45,819 nt of DNA from Microcoleus sp. FACHB-DQ6 (GCA_014695175.1 JACJNV010000148.1:1-45819); one strand, 5' to 3'; counted from the first letter of the stretch, positions 33,365 through 42,309 are shown. Notes: generated by a model from the letters alone, not told the origin. Numbers and translations: made by a program.

Positions 33365-34144
33365 GTGTTAATTCTGCTAGATTTTACAGATTTGGGTTGG
33401 GCTTTGGGGATGGTGGTGATCGCGATCGGGCTTTCGGCGTTGCAGGGATTGGGATTGGAGGGGGCGATCGCGATCGCGGCTGGGCGCACCCTGATCCAGC
33501 TAATCTTAGTCGGATACGTGCTCGCAGTCGTATTTGACCCGGAGGGGAAAAATCCTTGGCTGGTTTTAGCAGTTTTAGCAATCATGCTGACAACAGCTAG
33601 CATGGTTGCCAGCAACCGCATCAGCAAAAAAATCAAGAACTTACTGCCCTTAGTTTGGGGTTCAATTTTTATCAGTACGGCCTTGACTCTCGCCTATACA
33701 AACTTGCTAATTTTGCAACCTGACCCTTGGTACGAACCGCAATACCTGATTCCTTTAGCGGGTATGATTTTGGGCAATGCCATGAACTCCGGGGCGATCG
33801 CGGGCGAAAGACTTGTCAGTACAGTTAATAGCAGCCAGTTAGAAATAGAAACCCATTTAAGTTTAGGTTCGACGCCGCAGCAAGCAGTAAAGCAGTACCG
33901 CAAAGATGCCATCAAAGCTGGATTAATCCCACTCTTAAATACAATGACGGTGGTAGGAATAGTAACTTTACCGGGAATGATGACAGGTCAAATGCTGAGC
34001 GGTGTCAGTCCTCTCGATGCAGCATCTTACCAAATTTTGATTATGTTTGTGTTAGCGCTGGCAACTGTAATCGCAACTCTGCTGTTGACTGAGGGATTGT
34101 CCCGGAAGTTTTTCAATCAAGATGCACAATTGATAAAATGGTAA
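33365..34144 (+). CDS. FetB/YbbM-type (UPF0014) permease
   Basis: The 259-residue membrane protein shows the FetB pattern: AAGRTLIQLILVGYVLAVVF near 38-57, about seven helices, MNSGAIAGERLVSTV in the central loop, and the signature ALLPALNTMTVVG-like GLIPLLNTMTVVGIVTLPGMMTGQML around 187-212, quoted here in shorter pieces GLIPLLNTMTVVG and LPGMMTGQML. In E. coli FetB pairs with an ATPase FetA for iron export. No ATPase gene is adjacent, so the partner must be elsewhere. The start is GTG at 33365. Confidence 0.9.
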   Translation: MLILLDFTDLGWALGMVVIAIGLSALQGLGLEGAIAIAAGRTLIQLILVGYVLAVVFDPEGKNPWLVLAVLAIMLTTASMVASNRISKKIKNLLPLVWGSIFISTALTLAYTNLLILQPDPWYEPQYLIPLAGMILGNAMNSGAIAGERLVSTVNSSQLEIETHLSLGSTPQQAVKQYRKDAIKAGLIPLLNTMTVVGIVTLPGMMTGQMLSGVSPLDAASYQILIMFVLALATVIATLLLTEGLSRKFFNQDAQLIKW

Positions 34145-34186
34145 TGTGGAATTGGTGATTGTAGATGTAAATTGATTATGATTACC

Positions 34187-34250
34187 GTAGTGGCGGGTTC
34201 ACCAATGTCTCCCATACAAATGATAAATATCATAAACCCGCCGCGCCCGT
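34187..34250. repeat. GGCGGGTTC...AAACCCGCC dispersed element
   Basis: GTAGTGGCGGGTT (34187-34199) and AAACCCGCC (34234-34242) frame ACCAATGTC and an A/T-rich centre. It corresponds to the elements at 22892-22957 and 4765-4830. Confidence 0.55.
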
Positions 34251-34306
34251 GACTTTATCGACCACAATATCCGGTCGGGACAGGTTTAGGGAATATCGGG
34301 CTGATC

Positions 34307-35083
34307 TTACTCAGCAGATCCAATGATGGGAATTAATCGTTCCTCGATTTCATCAATATAGGCTGTTAAGCCTGTATGAACACCGTTTTTTCGTAGAAGT
34401 TCCAGACTCGTCTCTTCCCAGCACTGTTGTTCGCGTTCCATTTTGCCACCTGTTAGCTTTTCGACAACAACTTTAGGATTTCTAATGCGAGCGGGTTCTT
34501 TCCATGAGTTAGAGCGCAGTCTGTGTGACTCATGACAAGGATTAAACCTCAATTGTGTCGTTATATCTTTAAGAATTTGTTCTTCCTCTTGATTAGATGG
34601 AATAAACCCATTCAATACCCAGGCTTCCCGCATTCTGTCGGCTGTACCAATAATAATTTCTAATTTAGGTTGTCGATTGATGTGTGCAGAACGTGCTTGC
34701 TCAATACCTTCTCTTCGCTGAGGTTGATTGTCTAAATCCCGGCTCAGGAGAACTGCTTTAATCTGTCGTGTTTTTTGAATAAATCGTACTAAATTCAGAA
34801 TTTTTATAGCTGCTGCACCATCAGCTTTTAATGCTCCATCTTTACCATGACCTAAATACCTTGGAGGACGGAATCCTAAGCTTTGTGGCAAATTATCTAT
34901 AATTTGATTAATATCTTGCCAACAGGAATGTTCTGTATTTTCTTGTAAGCCACTCCAACGAAATAAATATTGAAGCTGTCCAGATTCTAACCAATCAATT
35001 TTATCCACTAAAAGGCGATCGGCTAATTTAGTAGCGGTTCTTGCATCTGCGCTACTTTCCACAATCACCACAAACTCAATCAT
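34307..35083 (-). CDS. TOPRIM-like putative nuclease partner of the ATPase, unknown family
   Basis: The 258-residue product starts with a strand and an acidic residue (FVVIVESSADARTA, E9) and later has the second acidic pair D116-L-D118 in KAVLLSRDLDNQPQR. Strand-E then strand-DxD is the arrangement of TOPRIM catalytic sites. A third conserved-looking block, IIIGTADRMREAWVLNGF (143-160), resembles the EAW segment of DUF4276-type proteins. I do not recognise it confidently as a named family. Its ATG overlaps the end of the ATPase gene by eight bases, so the two are translationally coupled. The pairing with an OLD-like ATPase suggests an ATP-driven nuclease, by analogy with known ATPase-TOPRIM defence pairs. 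Confidence 0.65.
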   Translation of the reverse strand: MIEFVVIVESSADARTATKLADRLLVDKIDWLESGQLQYLFRWSGLQENTEHSCWQDINQIIDNLPQSLGFRPPRYLGHGKDGALKADGAAAIKILNLVRFIQKTRQIKAVLLSRDLDNQPQRREGIEQARSAHINRQPKLEIIIGTADRMREAWVLNGFIPSNQEEEQILKDITTQLRFNPCHESHRLRSNSWKEPARIRNPKVVVEKLTGGKMEREQQCWEETSLELLRKNGVHTGLTAYIDEIEERLIPIIGSAE

Positions 35084-36212
35084 TTATTTCTCCTGCAACC
35101 ACCCAATCTTCTCCCTCCGCATCCCAGAAATCTCCGGTGGTTAAAGTTTGTTTTGCCCATTCGACATCAGGATGTTCATCCAATCGTTTGCAACGAGTCA
35201 CACCTAAATTGTTGTTACTTAATACGTGGACTTGAGAAGGAATAAGTTCATCCACAATGTAAGGAGAATGGGTAGAAAAAATAATTTGCAGATTGGGGTT
35301 GTCTTGAAGAATTTCCTTGAAAACAGCGATTAATTCTCGTTGCGCTTTGGGATGGAGTCCCTGTTCAACATCATCTAGTAACACTAAATTAGGTTGATTG
35401 GGATTCATCAAAACAGTTAATAATCCGAGAGCGAGCATTGTTCCTTCGCTAATGGCATGGGCTGGAATACGCTTACCAGTATTCATATCTAGGACAACTT
35501 CTTGCCCTGCCATTTCCTGACTTTCTTCGTAGGAGATAGATTTGCCATCGACTTCGATTAAGCGTTGGCGATTGACCATAACCTTAGCTCGCCTTACCCC
35601 TACCTCGCGTACACCTGGTACAATCCGTTTCAACATTTCTTGTAAAGATTGAAATTCATCTGGAGCTTCGTCACGAAGATAGTCTAAGGTAGGTGCTAAC
35701 CCTGAACCATCGAACTCAACTCGCGGGGTAATTGCATCGCTGTAAGCTGCTTTTGCAAGATTACTGGCGACGAGCTTAAGATGAACTGCGTTTCTCAAAG
35801 ATTGCTGAATTGGCTCTTCCGTAGTCATTAAAGAAGTTTCAGAGATTACGTGCCTATATTTCGGGTTTTTATCGGCCTTCCATGATGCTCTAAAAGTCCA
35901 CTTATGATTAACGCTTTGTCTCCAGTCATAAGAAGCTTTCCAATCATTTCTATCTCGGTGTTTCCAAAAACCAGTTGCAGTAACAGACATATTATGTTGC
36001 CCAATTGTTGTAATAAATTGAGGCGCTCTTTCATGCTGAAAAATATTGTCAAATGATGAATTAGCAAGCCGACTTAGATAATGCAATGCTTGCAAAACTG
36101 ATGTTTTACCCGAACTGTTTTGTCCTACGAGTGCGTGTAGGCGTGAACTATCTAAACTAAGTTCTGTATCTTTATGACTTTTGAAGTTATGAAGTTTGAC
36201 CTTTTCTAGCAT
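35076..36212 (-). CDS. OLD-like AAA ATPase (SMC/ABC-type head)
   Basis: The 378-residue product has the N-terminal KLHNFKSHKDTEL strand and Walker A GQNSSGKT (30-37) of RecF/OLD-type ATPases. A long insert without motifs (about 60-230) follows, then the signature-like HAISEGTMLALGLL (252-265), Walker B VLLDDVEQGLHP (277-288) and the H-loop FSTHSPYIVDEL (312-323). The usual DE of Walker B is D280-D281, with E283 two residues later. No coiled coil, transmembrane helix or C-terminal TOPRIM domain is seen; the nuclease function may sit in the next gene, which overlaps by eight bases. The module is on the minus strand and has no HIP1 sites by eye, unlike most of the window. Confidence 0.88.
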   Translation of the reverse strand: MLEKVKLHNFKSHKDTELSLDSSRLHALVGQNSSGKTSVLQALHYLSRLANSSFDNIFQHERAPQFITTIGQHNMSVTATGFWKHRDRNDWKASYDWRQSVNHKWTFRASWKADKNPKYRHVISETSLMTTEEPIQQSLRNAVHLKLVASNLAKAAYSDAITPRVEFDGSGLAPTLDYLRDEAPDEFQSLQEMLKRIVPGVREVGVRRAKVMVNRQRLIEVDGKSISYEESQEMAGQEVVLDMNTGKRIPAHAISEGTMLALGLLTVLMNPNQPNLVLLDDVEQGLHPKAQRELIAVFKEILQDNPNLQIIFSTHSPYIVDELIPSQVHVLSNNNLGVTRCKRLDEHPDVEWAKQTLTTGDFWDAEGEDWVVAGEIND

Positions 36213-36320
36213 TTGATGGCTAACATCCTTTTATACAGTTTGATTGCCGAGTTCGTAGTCTGTGTTAACGAAGTCAGGACTTACTCAAAAAGTGGTTTCA
36301 CACGCTACTTATAGCGGTAA

Positions 36321-36340
36321 GGTGCGCGGCCCGGCGCACC
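36321..36340. repeat. Hairpin GGTGCGC...GCGCACC
   Basis: A seven-base stem with loop GGCCCG. The surrounding AAGGTGCGC and GCGCACCCTAC phrases occur in many cyanobacterial intergenic regions. Confidence 0.5.
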
Positions 36341-36379
36341 CTACGTATAGAGGGCAGTTGGTGATCGCACTCCGGCTCA

Positions 36380-36446
36380 AGAAACCAGGTTTTTTACCTT
36401 GGGTGCGGGCTGCAACGAGGTATTTTGGTTAAAAAACCCGGTTTCT
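36380..36446. repeat. Long-arm copy of the AGAAACC...GGTTTCT palindrome
   Basis: AGAAACCAGGTTTTTTA (36380-36396) is inverse to TAAAAAACCCGGTTTCT (36430-36446) over 17 bp with one mismatch, around a GC-rich centre. It is the largest of the three copies in the window. Confidence 0.7.
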
Positions 36447-36530
36447 GGCCATCCGTGCGTCGAGGACTAAAACAGCGAACAAGGCCAAGGATAAAAATAG
36501 GACGATCGCACTTCAACGCACTTTAACGCG

Positions 36531-38420
36531 CTACTTCGGTTCGTGACTCCCAATTCGCTGGCCTTCGCCATCGTACACCTGCATCGGGATTTTGGCGTTT
36601 TCGGCGATCGCCTCCAAAGCTTTTTGCAATGTTTGAACGTGCTTTTCTACAGCTTGGCGAGTCTTGGTAGCGTTGTTGTTTTCCGCTTGGATGAAAGTTT
36701 GTTGCAGTTTCTGCACGTAATTAGGAGTCATCTGCACGGCAATCAAATCTTTGCTAACAGTATAGTCGCAAATCTTGGGGTTGCCTTTACAAGTTCTATC
36801 TAAATCGGTGCGGGCTTTTTGCAGGTTTCTTTCTTCCTGCAACCTTACTTCTGCTTGCTGCAAGGAAGTTTTGTAGGAAGCGATCAGCGGTTGGGCTTTC
36901 TCGGAAAATGAAGTTGCCGCCGGCACTTGCTCCGCGTAACTCAAAGCTCTCCGCCAGTATTCAGATGCTTTAAACCAGGCGTTTTTGCCCTCGAAAATTT
37001 GAGCTTCCGCTGCTAAAGTCACAGCTTGAGTATACGCATTTTCCGAAATTCCTTCGACATTTTTGCGCTCAATCGCTTCTGAAAGTTTGGTTTCGTATTT
37101 GGGAACTAACAGTTTAGCTTGTTGGTAAGATGTCGTGCTCGTGGGAATTGCTGATAGGATGTCTAGGGCTTCTTCCCAACCTGATTGCACTTGATCCCAA
37201 GTCTCGGCTGTGTGAGCTACTGCTTCGCGAGCTTCTGCTATTTGGGCTGTACTTTTGGCGGCGAGCAGGGTTTTTTCGGCTTGTTTCTCTGTGCTTAACT
37301 GCCGATTTCCAGTTGCTAAATTTTTCCGGTATTCTTTTGACTTTTTCTGAGCAAATGGATAAGCTGGGCTGTCTGGGGGGATTTCTGCGAGTTCGGCGAT
37401 CGCACTTTGCCACAGAGCTTGCGCTTCCTGCCCGTTCTCGGCAGAATAAGGCGGATTTTGGGTTTTCTGGGCTGCTGACTGTGCGAGGCGCGCTGCATCG
37501 ATCGCAGAGTTTAAATTCTGATTTTGCTTCCGGTAGCTTTCTAGAGCGCTTTGAGCTTCACCGCGATGAATTGACCAAGAGGGAATCGGTTCCAAAAGGG
37601 CGATCGCCTGTTTTAACTGTCGCTGCGCTTCTTCGGGGCTGTTGGCAACTTTTGACGTTTTCAGCGTCTTCGTCGAATTCTCGCTCAACTGTTTGGCATT
37701 AGCTAATGCTGTACATTCTCCGATGACGCAGGGGCGGCTCAGCATATAATAACCGCCTGCCAAAATTAGCGCCGCCATGCTGACCATTCCTGCTGCAGCC
37801 AGCATCGCAAACGGTGAATGCTTTGGTTTTTGGGCAACTGTTACCGCTTCCATATCCAGCGGATTGAAGGGATTGTCTCCAATATCTGCCGGGATTGCAG
37901 CTACCCTAAAGGCGATCGGATCGGAATTGCTGGAACTCTCAGACCAATTGGGGAAATATTCTTCATCCCACGCATCTTTCGCATCTGTTTCTAACGGTAT
38001 CTCCTCCTCTACATCCGCCGTCTGGGTCGCATTTTCTGTTAAGACTATCCCGGTTTCTTCTGTGGGGGTATTCTCGGTTTTTTTGAACACCTGCACTGTT
38101 TTGGGTCTTGACAAAACAGGGTTGTGCATGGTAAAAGAATGGAAAGCATAAGGCTGTTTTTGCCCGGTAATTTTTAGGCAAAGTCCAATCTGTTGAATAG
38201 ATTCTGGTTCTATTTCGAGAATTGCTGCTTCTAGCACCGCAAAAGTCGGTTTGGCTTTGAGAACTAAACTGCGCGGGTGTTCTCCCACAACCGTTAAAGA
38301 TTCATCTCGAAAATCGCAACTAATATAAAGAGGTAATTTTTTAAATCCGGCTGCTTGCAAGTGTTGCTGCAACTTTACTTCTAGAATTTGTGCGTTGCTT
38401 TGTCGCGTTGCTACTGTCAT
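36531..38420 (-). CDS. Membrane-anchored protein with long helical (TPR-like/coiled-coil) extracytoplasmic region
   Basis: The 629-residue product has a soluble N-terminal domain of about 100 residues, an acidic linker, one membrane helix (near 210-230, MLAAAGMVSMAALILAGG), then a cysteine pair (CVIGECTALA). About 370 residues of alanine- and glutamine-rich helices follow, with repeats of the form QA..LW..A...L..IP spaced about 40-70 residues. This resembles TPR or coiled-coil scaffolds of cyanobacteria. I chose ATG 38420 over the upstream GTG at 38447, because AGGAG lies six bases before it. Function unknown; a periplasmic scaffold is the best guess. Confidence 0.75.
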   Translation of the reverse strand: MTVATRQSNAQILEVKLQQHLQAAGFKKLPLYISCDFRDESLTVVGEHPRSLVLKAKPTFAVLEAAILEIEPESIQQIGLCLKITGQKQPYAFHSFTMHNPVLSRPKTVQVFKKTENTPTEETGIVLTENATQTADVEEEIPLETDAKDAWDEEYFPNWSESSSNSDPIAFRVAAIPADIGDNPFNPLDMEAVTVAQKPKHSPFAMLAAAGMVSMAALILAGGYYMLSRPCVIGECTALANAKQLSENSTKTLKTSKVANSPEEAQRQLKQAIALLEPIPSWSIHRGEAQSALESYRKQNQNLNSAIDAARLAQSAAQKTQNPPYSAENGQEAQALWQSAIAELAEIPPDSPAYPFAQKKSKEYRKNLATGNRQLSTEKQAEKTLLAAKSTAQIAEAREAVAHTAETWDQVQSGWEEALDILSAIPTSTTSYQQAKLLVPKYETKLSEAIERKNVEGISENAYTQAVTLAAEAQIFEGKNAWFKASEYWRRALSYAEQVPAATSFSEKAQPLIASYKTSLQQAEVRLQEERNLQKARTDLDRTCKGNPKICDYTVSKDLIAVQMTPNYVQKLQQTFIQAENNNATKTRQAVEKHVQTLQKALEAIAENAKIPMQVYDGEGQRIGSHEPK

Positions 38421-38449
38421 ATTTTCTCCTCTGTCCGATCTCACCACTT

Positions 38450-38579
38450 TCGATTTTAGATTGTGAATTTTAGGTTTTAGATTGCAGAACTGTCGGGATT
38501 TTTGATTGGTTTGAACTTTGGCACCGATTCATTCCAAATCTTAACTCTTAAAATTCAAGTTGCCACAAAATCTTAACTC
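38450..38579. repeat. AATCTTAACTCT repeats between two minus-strand genes
   Basis: AATCTTAACTCT occurs twice (near 38537 and 38571), together with GATTTTAG-type units. The second copy lies directly next to the nitroreductase stop codon. No gene is seen. Confidence 0.5.
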
Positions 38580-39254
38580 TCAAATCTCAGCTTGCAAAGC
38601 CTGCCCATAACTTTCGCTGTAATAAACTTGAGTCACGTCAAAACGTCCGCCATATTGTTTGAAAGGTTCTGCTGCATAACCAAGTGGCAGCAAACAGCAA
38701 ACATCTACTTCTTCGGGAATTTGAAAGGCTTCTTTCACCTTAGCGCTGACAAAACCTTCCATCGGACAACTGTCTACCCCAAAACTTTTAGCTGCAATCA
38801 TTAAGTGGGCTACTGCGAGCATTGTATGCCTGTTTGTCCAAGCTTCTAGGGAGTCGAAGCAGGGACGGTTATCGAACAATTGCGGGATTGCTTGTCGCAT
38901 ATAACCGGCTAAATTGTCATTCATTGCCCCTGTGGTTTTGCCCAATTCGATGACGGCTTCGGTGTTTTTGGGCCCGGCGGCGCGTCGATCGCCACAACAG
39001 ATTAATACTGTTGGGGCTTCTACCACTTGGCGCTGATCGAAGGCGCAAGCTTTTAATTTTTCTTTGCTAGCTTGGTCTTGAAGTACGATAAACCGCCAAG
39101 GCTGCAAGTTGTAACCAGAGGGCGATCGCACTCCCAATCGCAAAATCTCTGCCAATATTGCTGGGGGAATCGGATCGGGTTGGAAGCTGCGGGCGGCGCG
39201 GCGGCTTTCGATCGCCGTTTTAACATTAATTGAAGGTTGGATTTCAATTGTCAT
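38580..39254 (-). CDS. Nitroreductase-family FMN flavoprotein
   Basis: The 224-residue product has the family signature: SRRAARSFQPDPIPPAIL, then SPSGYNLQPWRFIVL (FMN phosphate and isoalloxazine contacts), the middle helix with TMLAVAHLMIAAKSFGVDSCPMEGF, and the C-terminal CCLLPLGYAAE. It reduces nitro- or quinone-type substrates with NAD(P)H. An upstream ATG would add 27 residues that read across GGGCATGGGCC repeats, so I chose ATG 39254. It is downstream of the GntR gene on the same strand, separated by 180 bases of repeats. Confidence 0.92.
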   Translation of the reverse strand: MTIEIQPSINVKTAIESRRAARSFQPDPIPPAILAEILRLGVRSPSGYNLQPWRFIVLQDQASKEKLKACAFDQRQVVEAPTVLICCGDRRAAGPKNTEAVIELGKTTGAMNDNLAGYMRQAIPQLFDNRPCFDSLEAWTNRHTMLAVAHLMIAAKSFGVDSCPMEGFVSAKVKEAFQIPEEVDVCCLLPLGYAAEPFKQYGGRFDVTQVYYSESYGQALQAEI

Positions 39255-39434
39255 GGGTAATTGGTAATTGGTAATTGGGCATGGGCCAAACAGGGCATGG
39301 GCCAAACAGGGCATTGGGATTGGGGCATTTGGCATTGGGATGGGGATTGGTAACTTAAAAAAGTTGAATTGTTGTTCTTCCTTCTTCCTTCTTCCCTCTG
39401 CCTTCTTCCCTCTGCCTTCTTCCTTCTTCCTTCG
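39255..39434. repeat. Tandem 16-mer and pyrimidine tract upstream of the nitroreductase gene
   Basis: GGGCATGGGCCAAACA is repeated exactly at 39277-39292 and 39293-39308, and GGTAATT units precede it. CTTCCTTCTTCC tracts run from about 39375 to 39432. Confidence 0.75.
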
Positions 39435-40418
39435 TCATCCCAAGCCCAACTCGCGCTTGAGCAAATTAATTGACTTAGATCCGATGTAATTTTCGGAGCA
39501 TATCAGTTGCGGGGGACGAATAATATCTTCTCTAGCCGCATTGATGGCAGCTTTTACTGTAGCAAAACTCGGTTGGTCGCAAAAAATTGTTCTGGCCGAT
39601 CGCACGATCGAGTTAATCTTGTAGGCGTCTGACAGCAATGCCGTCATCACCAGCAAATCCTCTCCCCGGATGCTGTGGATGATGACTTCGGTCGATCGTA
39701 GCATTCCCGGACTCAGGCTGACGAGACCCAAATAACTGTCTTTCGGCAAACCCCCGACTAACTGGATTTCCTGGCTGTAGTCGTAGATGTCTACGGGAAT
39801 AACTCGCACCGAACGCGGTGCCGAAATTGATTCTGCTTCTCCGATAAAATATCGACTCGTGATCACAGTTCCCGAAGAGATTTGATCCAAAAAAGTACCT
39901 AGCTGTTCCATCGGCACTAACTGTATGGGAATGCGAAGAGCTTGTTCGAGTTCTTTCGCCATCAGTTCACCCACGCCGATGTCTTCTGTGGGGGCTGTGA
40001 CGACCACGCGGGCGCTGCACCTGAGCCGCCAGTCAATTTCGGCCAAAAGTAATTCCCTCGCTTGGTTGAGCGTACAGCCCTGTCCCAGCAGTTGATCGAT
40101 ACTTCCTTGCACTATTTTATTGGCCAGGGGATATTCTTCGAGGATCGGAGATTTGAGTTTGTTGCCGCCTTCGTTGCCTAGGGCGCGGACGTAAATGCCC
40201 GATCCTGCTTGGGCTTCTACGAGTCCGGTATTTTCGAGCTGGCGGTATACTTTGCTGATGGTGTTGCGGTGCAAACCCGTCTGCATGGCTAGCTGTCTGG
40301 TGCTGGGCAAGCGGTGTCCGGGCGGAAATTGTCGCGAGGCGATCGCAAACCTGATTTGATTGAATAGTTGGGTGGATGCTGGAATATCGCTATCGGTTTG
40401 AATATGAAATTGAACCAT
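39435..40418 (-). CDS. GntR-family transcriptional regulator
   Basis: The 327-residue product has an N-terminal winged helix (about 10-78): STQLFNQIRFAIASRQFPPG, RLPSTRQLAMQTGLHRNTIS as recognition region, and YRQLENTGLVEAQAGSGIYV. It has a long C-terminal domain of about 240 residues that I cannot name; it includes VTAPTEDIGVGELMAKEL, VITSRYFIGEAE and KSINLLKRELGL. The start ATG 40418 was chosen because the upstream 42 residues (from 40544) are basic and unlike the family. It is between adenylate cyclase and nitroreductase on the same strand. Its own regulon is not visible. Confidence 0.88.
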   Translation of the reverse strand: MVQFHIQTDSDIPASTQLFNQIRFAIASRQFPPGHRLPSTRQLAMQTGLHRNTISKVYRQLENTGLVEAQAGSGIYVRALGNEGGNKLKSPILEEYPLANKIVQGSIDQLLGQGCTLNQARELLLAEIDWRLRCSARVVVTAPTEDIGVGELMAKELEQALRIPIQLVPMEQLGTFLDQISSGTVITSRYFIGEAESISAPRSVRVIPVDIYDYSQEIQLVGGLPKDSYLGLVSLSPGMLRSTEVIIHSIRGEDLLVMTALLSDAYKINSIVRSARTIFCDQPSFATVKAAINAAREDIIRPPQLICSENYIGSKSINLLKRELGLG

Positions 40419-40626
40419 TATTAAAGGCTCCGACGACTTCAACTTAGTATTTTTATAACGTCGAGTACCGCGCCTAGGATTGCTCCGATATCTCTGTCTA
40501 TAGCATAATCTTATTTGGCTGCTCTGCTGCAGCCGTTCTGCCACAGGGCGGTCGCGCCTTCGAGGCGATCGATCGCAGCCTCCGGCATTTCCTCAACAAT
40601 CAGGTACTTTCAAGTCTTAGTTTTAT
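40419..40626. other. Intergenic region before the GntR gene
   Basis: Contains GC-rich inverse segments (GCCTTCGAGGCGATCGATCGCAGCCTCCGGC around 40556-40585, given here only as the phrases CTTCGAGGCG and GCAGCCTCCGG) and the GGAG site of the GntR gene. No gene. Confidence 0.35.
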
Positions 40627-42309
40627 TTACTCTGCAATTTTGAGATCGCTTGCTGTTTTTCTCCCCGTCAGGAAATAAGTGTGCATTTGCCCTTTACCTT
40701 TAATCTCGATCTCGCCGCGATCTTCAAATTCATATTTATCCTTCAGTAACTCATAAGTATAGTGGCTGACGTGAATGTGGCCTGTTATGCCGTGAGATTC
40801 CATACGGCTGGCTGTATTTACCGCATTTCCCCACAAATCGTAAATGAATTTTTTAGTGCCGATTACCCCTGCTACCACCGGGCCGCTATTAATCCCGATG
40901 CGGAGGTCAAATTTCGCGTCTAGCTTCACATTTAATTCCTGAATTGCTACTAGCATATCCAGCGCCATTTCGGCGATCGCTTCTGCGTGGTCTGGGCGTT
41001 CAATGGGAATACCGCCTGCTACCATGTAAGCGTCCCCGATCGTCTTGATTTTTTCTAAGCCGTGCTTCTCAGTCAGTTCGTCAAAAGCTGAGAAAATTTC
41101 ATTCAGCAAGTATACTAATTTAGTTGCAGACATAGTGGTAGAAATTTGGGTAAAATTCACCAAGTCAGCAAAAAGAATTGTTGCTTTTTCAAACTTGTCT
41201 GCAATTACCCCCGGTTCGTCCTTCAACCTGTCGGCTATCGGTTCTGGCAAAAGATTTAGCAGTAAATTTTCAGTTTTGTTCTGTTCTTTCCTGAGTGCAG
41301 ATTCCATCTGCTTGCGCTTGGTTATGTCGTGAAAAAACACTGAAATGCCGTCGTAACTAGGAAAAGCCCGGACTTCCAACCACACTTTTAAGCGGCGATA
41401 ATATTTTTCAAAACTCACTCCAACTTGTTTCGCTACAGCTCCATGATACTCTTCATAAAAATCAGAATTTACTAATTCGGGAAACTCTTCCCAAAAAATT
41501 TTACCATAAAGTTCTTCCGGCGAGCGCTGCCAAAATTGCCCTGCTTTGTAATTGACGTAAGTAAATCGCCACTGGGTGTCTAAAGCAAAAAAAGCATCGC
41601 TCATTCCTTCTAAAAAATTGACAATTTGCTCGTCTGTAGAACGGAGTTTTGCTTCTACTTGTTTGTTCCTGATCTGTGCGCGCTTTAATTTAGTGAGATT
41701 TATTCGCAACTCCATGTGGTTAATAATTTGCCGTCCTAAAGTCTGCAGCGCTTCTAGCTGTTGTGGGGTGAGATTGCGAGGAACTGTATCTATCGCGCAC
41801 AAAGTGCCTATAGGGAAACCGTCAGCAGTTACTAGCGGGGCTCCAGCATAAAATCGAATATTTGGATCGGAAGTTACTAACGGATTGCCGGCAAAGCGAT
41901 CGTCTTCTAGAGCATTCGGTACAACTAGCAATTCGTTGGGATTTAAAATAGCGTGGGCGCAAAAAGCTAACTCTCTCGGAGTTTCTGGCGCTTCCAGACC
42001 GACTTTTGACTTAAACCACTGTCTGTTAGAATCTATTAAGCTTACTAAAGCAATAGGAGTGCCGCAAATATAGGATGCTAAAGCTGTTAGGTCATCAAAA
42101 GCTGCTTCGGCCTCTGTATCTAGAATGTCGTAGCGGTGAAGTGCTTCTAGCCTCTCTTCTTCGTTGCTGGGCAAAGGCGCAGCCTGCATCGGCGGCGGGG
42201 ATACAGGTTTGCGAACAATGCGCGCAAGTCTCAGTGCTGCGAATTTTTGGACTTGCGTCGCCAGCCTTTCAACTAGCATCAAAAGACCTATTTGCCAAGC
42301 TTTATTCAT
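40627..42309 (-). CDS. GAF-PAS adenylate cyclase (class III)
   Basis: The 560-residue product has a GAF domain (about 50-205, [12 protein letters not shown]...[19 protein letters not shown]), a PAS domain (about 226-330) ending DITKRK, a short coiled coil, and a class III cyclase domain (about 372-555). Metal ligands are D382 (FADLVNFTQ) and D426 (KTIGDAYM). K422 and D491 in [12 protein letters not shown] are the adenine-selective residues of adenylate cyclases, and N498 and R502 are the transition-state pair. All are present, so activity is expected. No membrane helix is clear. It is 62 bases downstream of the aminopeptidase gene on the same strand. Confidence 0.94.
   Translation of the reverse strand: MNKAWQIGLLMLVERLATQVQKFAALRLARIVRKPVSPPPMQAAPLPSNEEERLEALHRYDILDTEAEAAFDDLTALASYICGTPIALVSLIDSNRQWFKSKVGLEAPETPRELAFCAHAILNPNELLVVPNALEDDRFAGNPLVTSDPNIRFYAGAPLVTADGFPIGTLCAIDTVPRNLTPQQLEALQTLGRQIINHMELRINLTKLKRAQIRNKQVEAKLRSTDEQIVNFLEGMSDAFFALDTQWRFTYVNYKAGQFWQRSPEELYGKIFWEEFPELVNSDFYEEYHGAVAKQVGVSFEKYYRRLKVWLEVRAFPSYDGISVFFHDITKRKQMESALRKEQNKTENLLLNLLPEPIADRLKDEPGVIADKFEKATILFADLVNFTQISTTMSATKLVYLLNEIFSAFDELTEKHGLEKIKTIGDAYMVAGGIPIERPDHAEAIAEMALDMLVAIQELNVKLDAKFDLRIGINSGPVVAGVIGTKKFIYDLWGNAVNTASRMESHGITGHIHVSHYTYELLKDKYEFEDRGEIEIKGKGQMHTYFLTGRKTASDLKIAE

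Larger units (their letters stand above)
36213..36530. other. Gene-free stretch with two palindromes
   Basis: The hairpin GGTGCGC/GCGCACC (36321-36340) is followed by the long inverted pair at 36380-36446. No coding region is seen. It separates the ATPase module from the next minus-strand gene. Confidence 0.5.

Noticed and set aside
37130-37702. 190-codon frame on the plus strand
   Set aside because: It is antisense to the alanine/glutamine-rich helical protein and has no domain.
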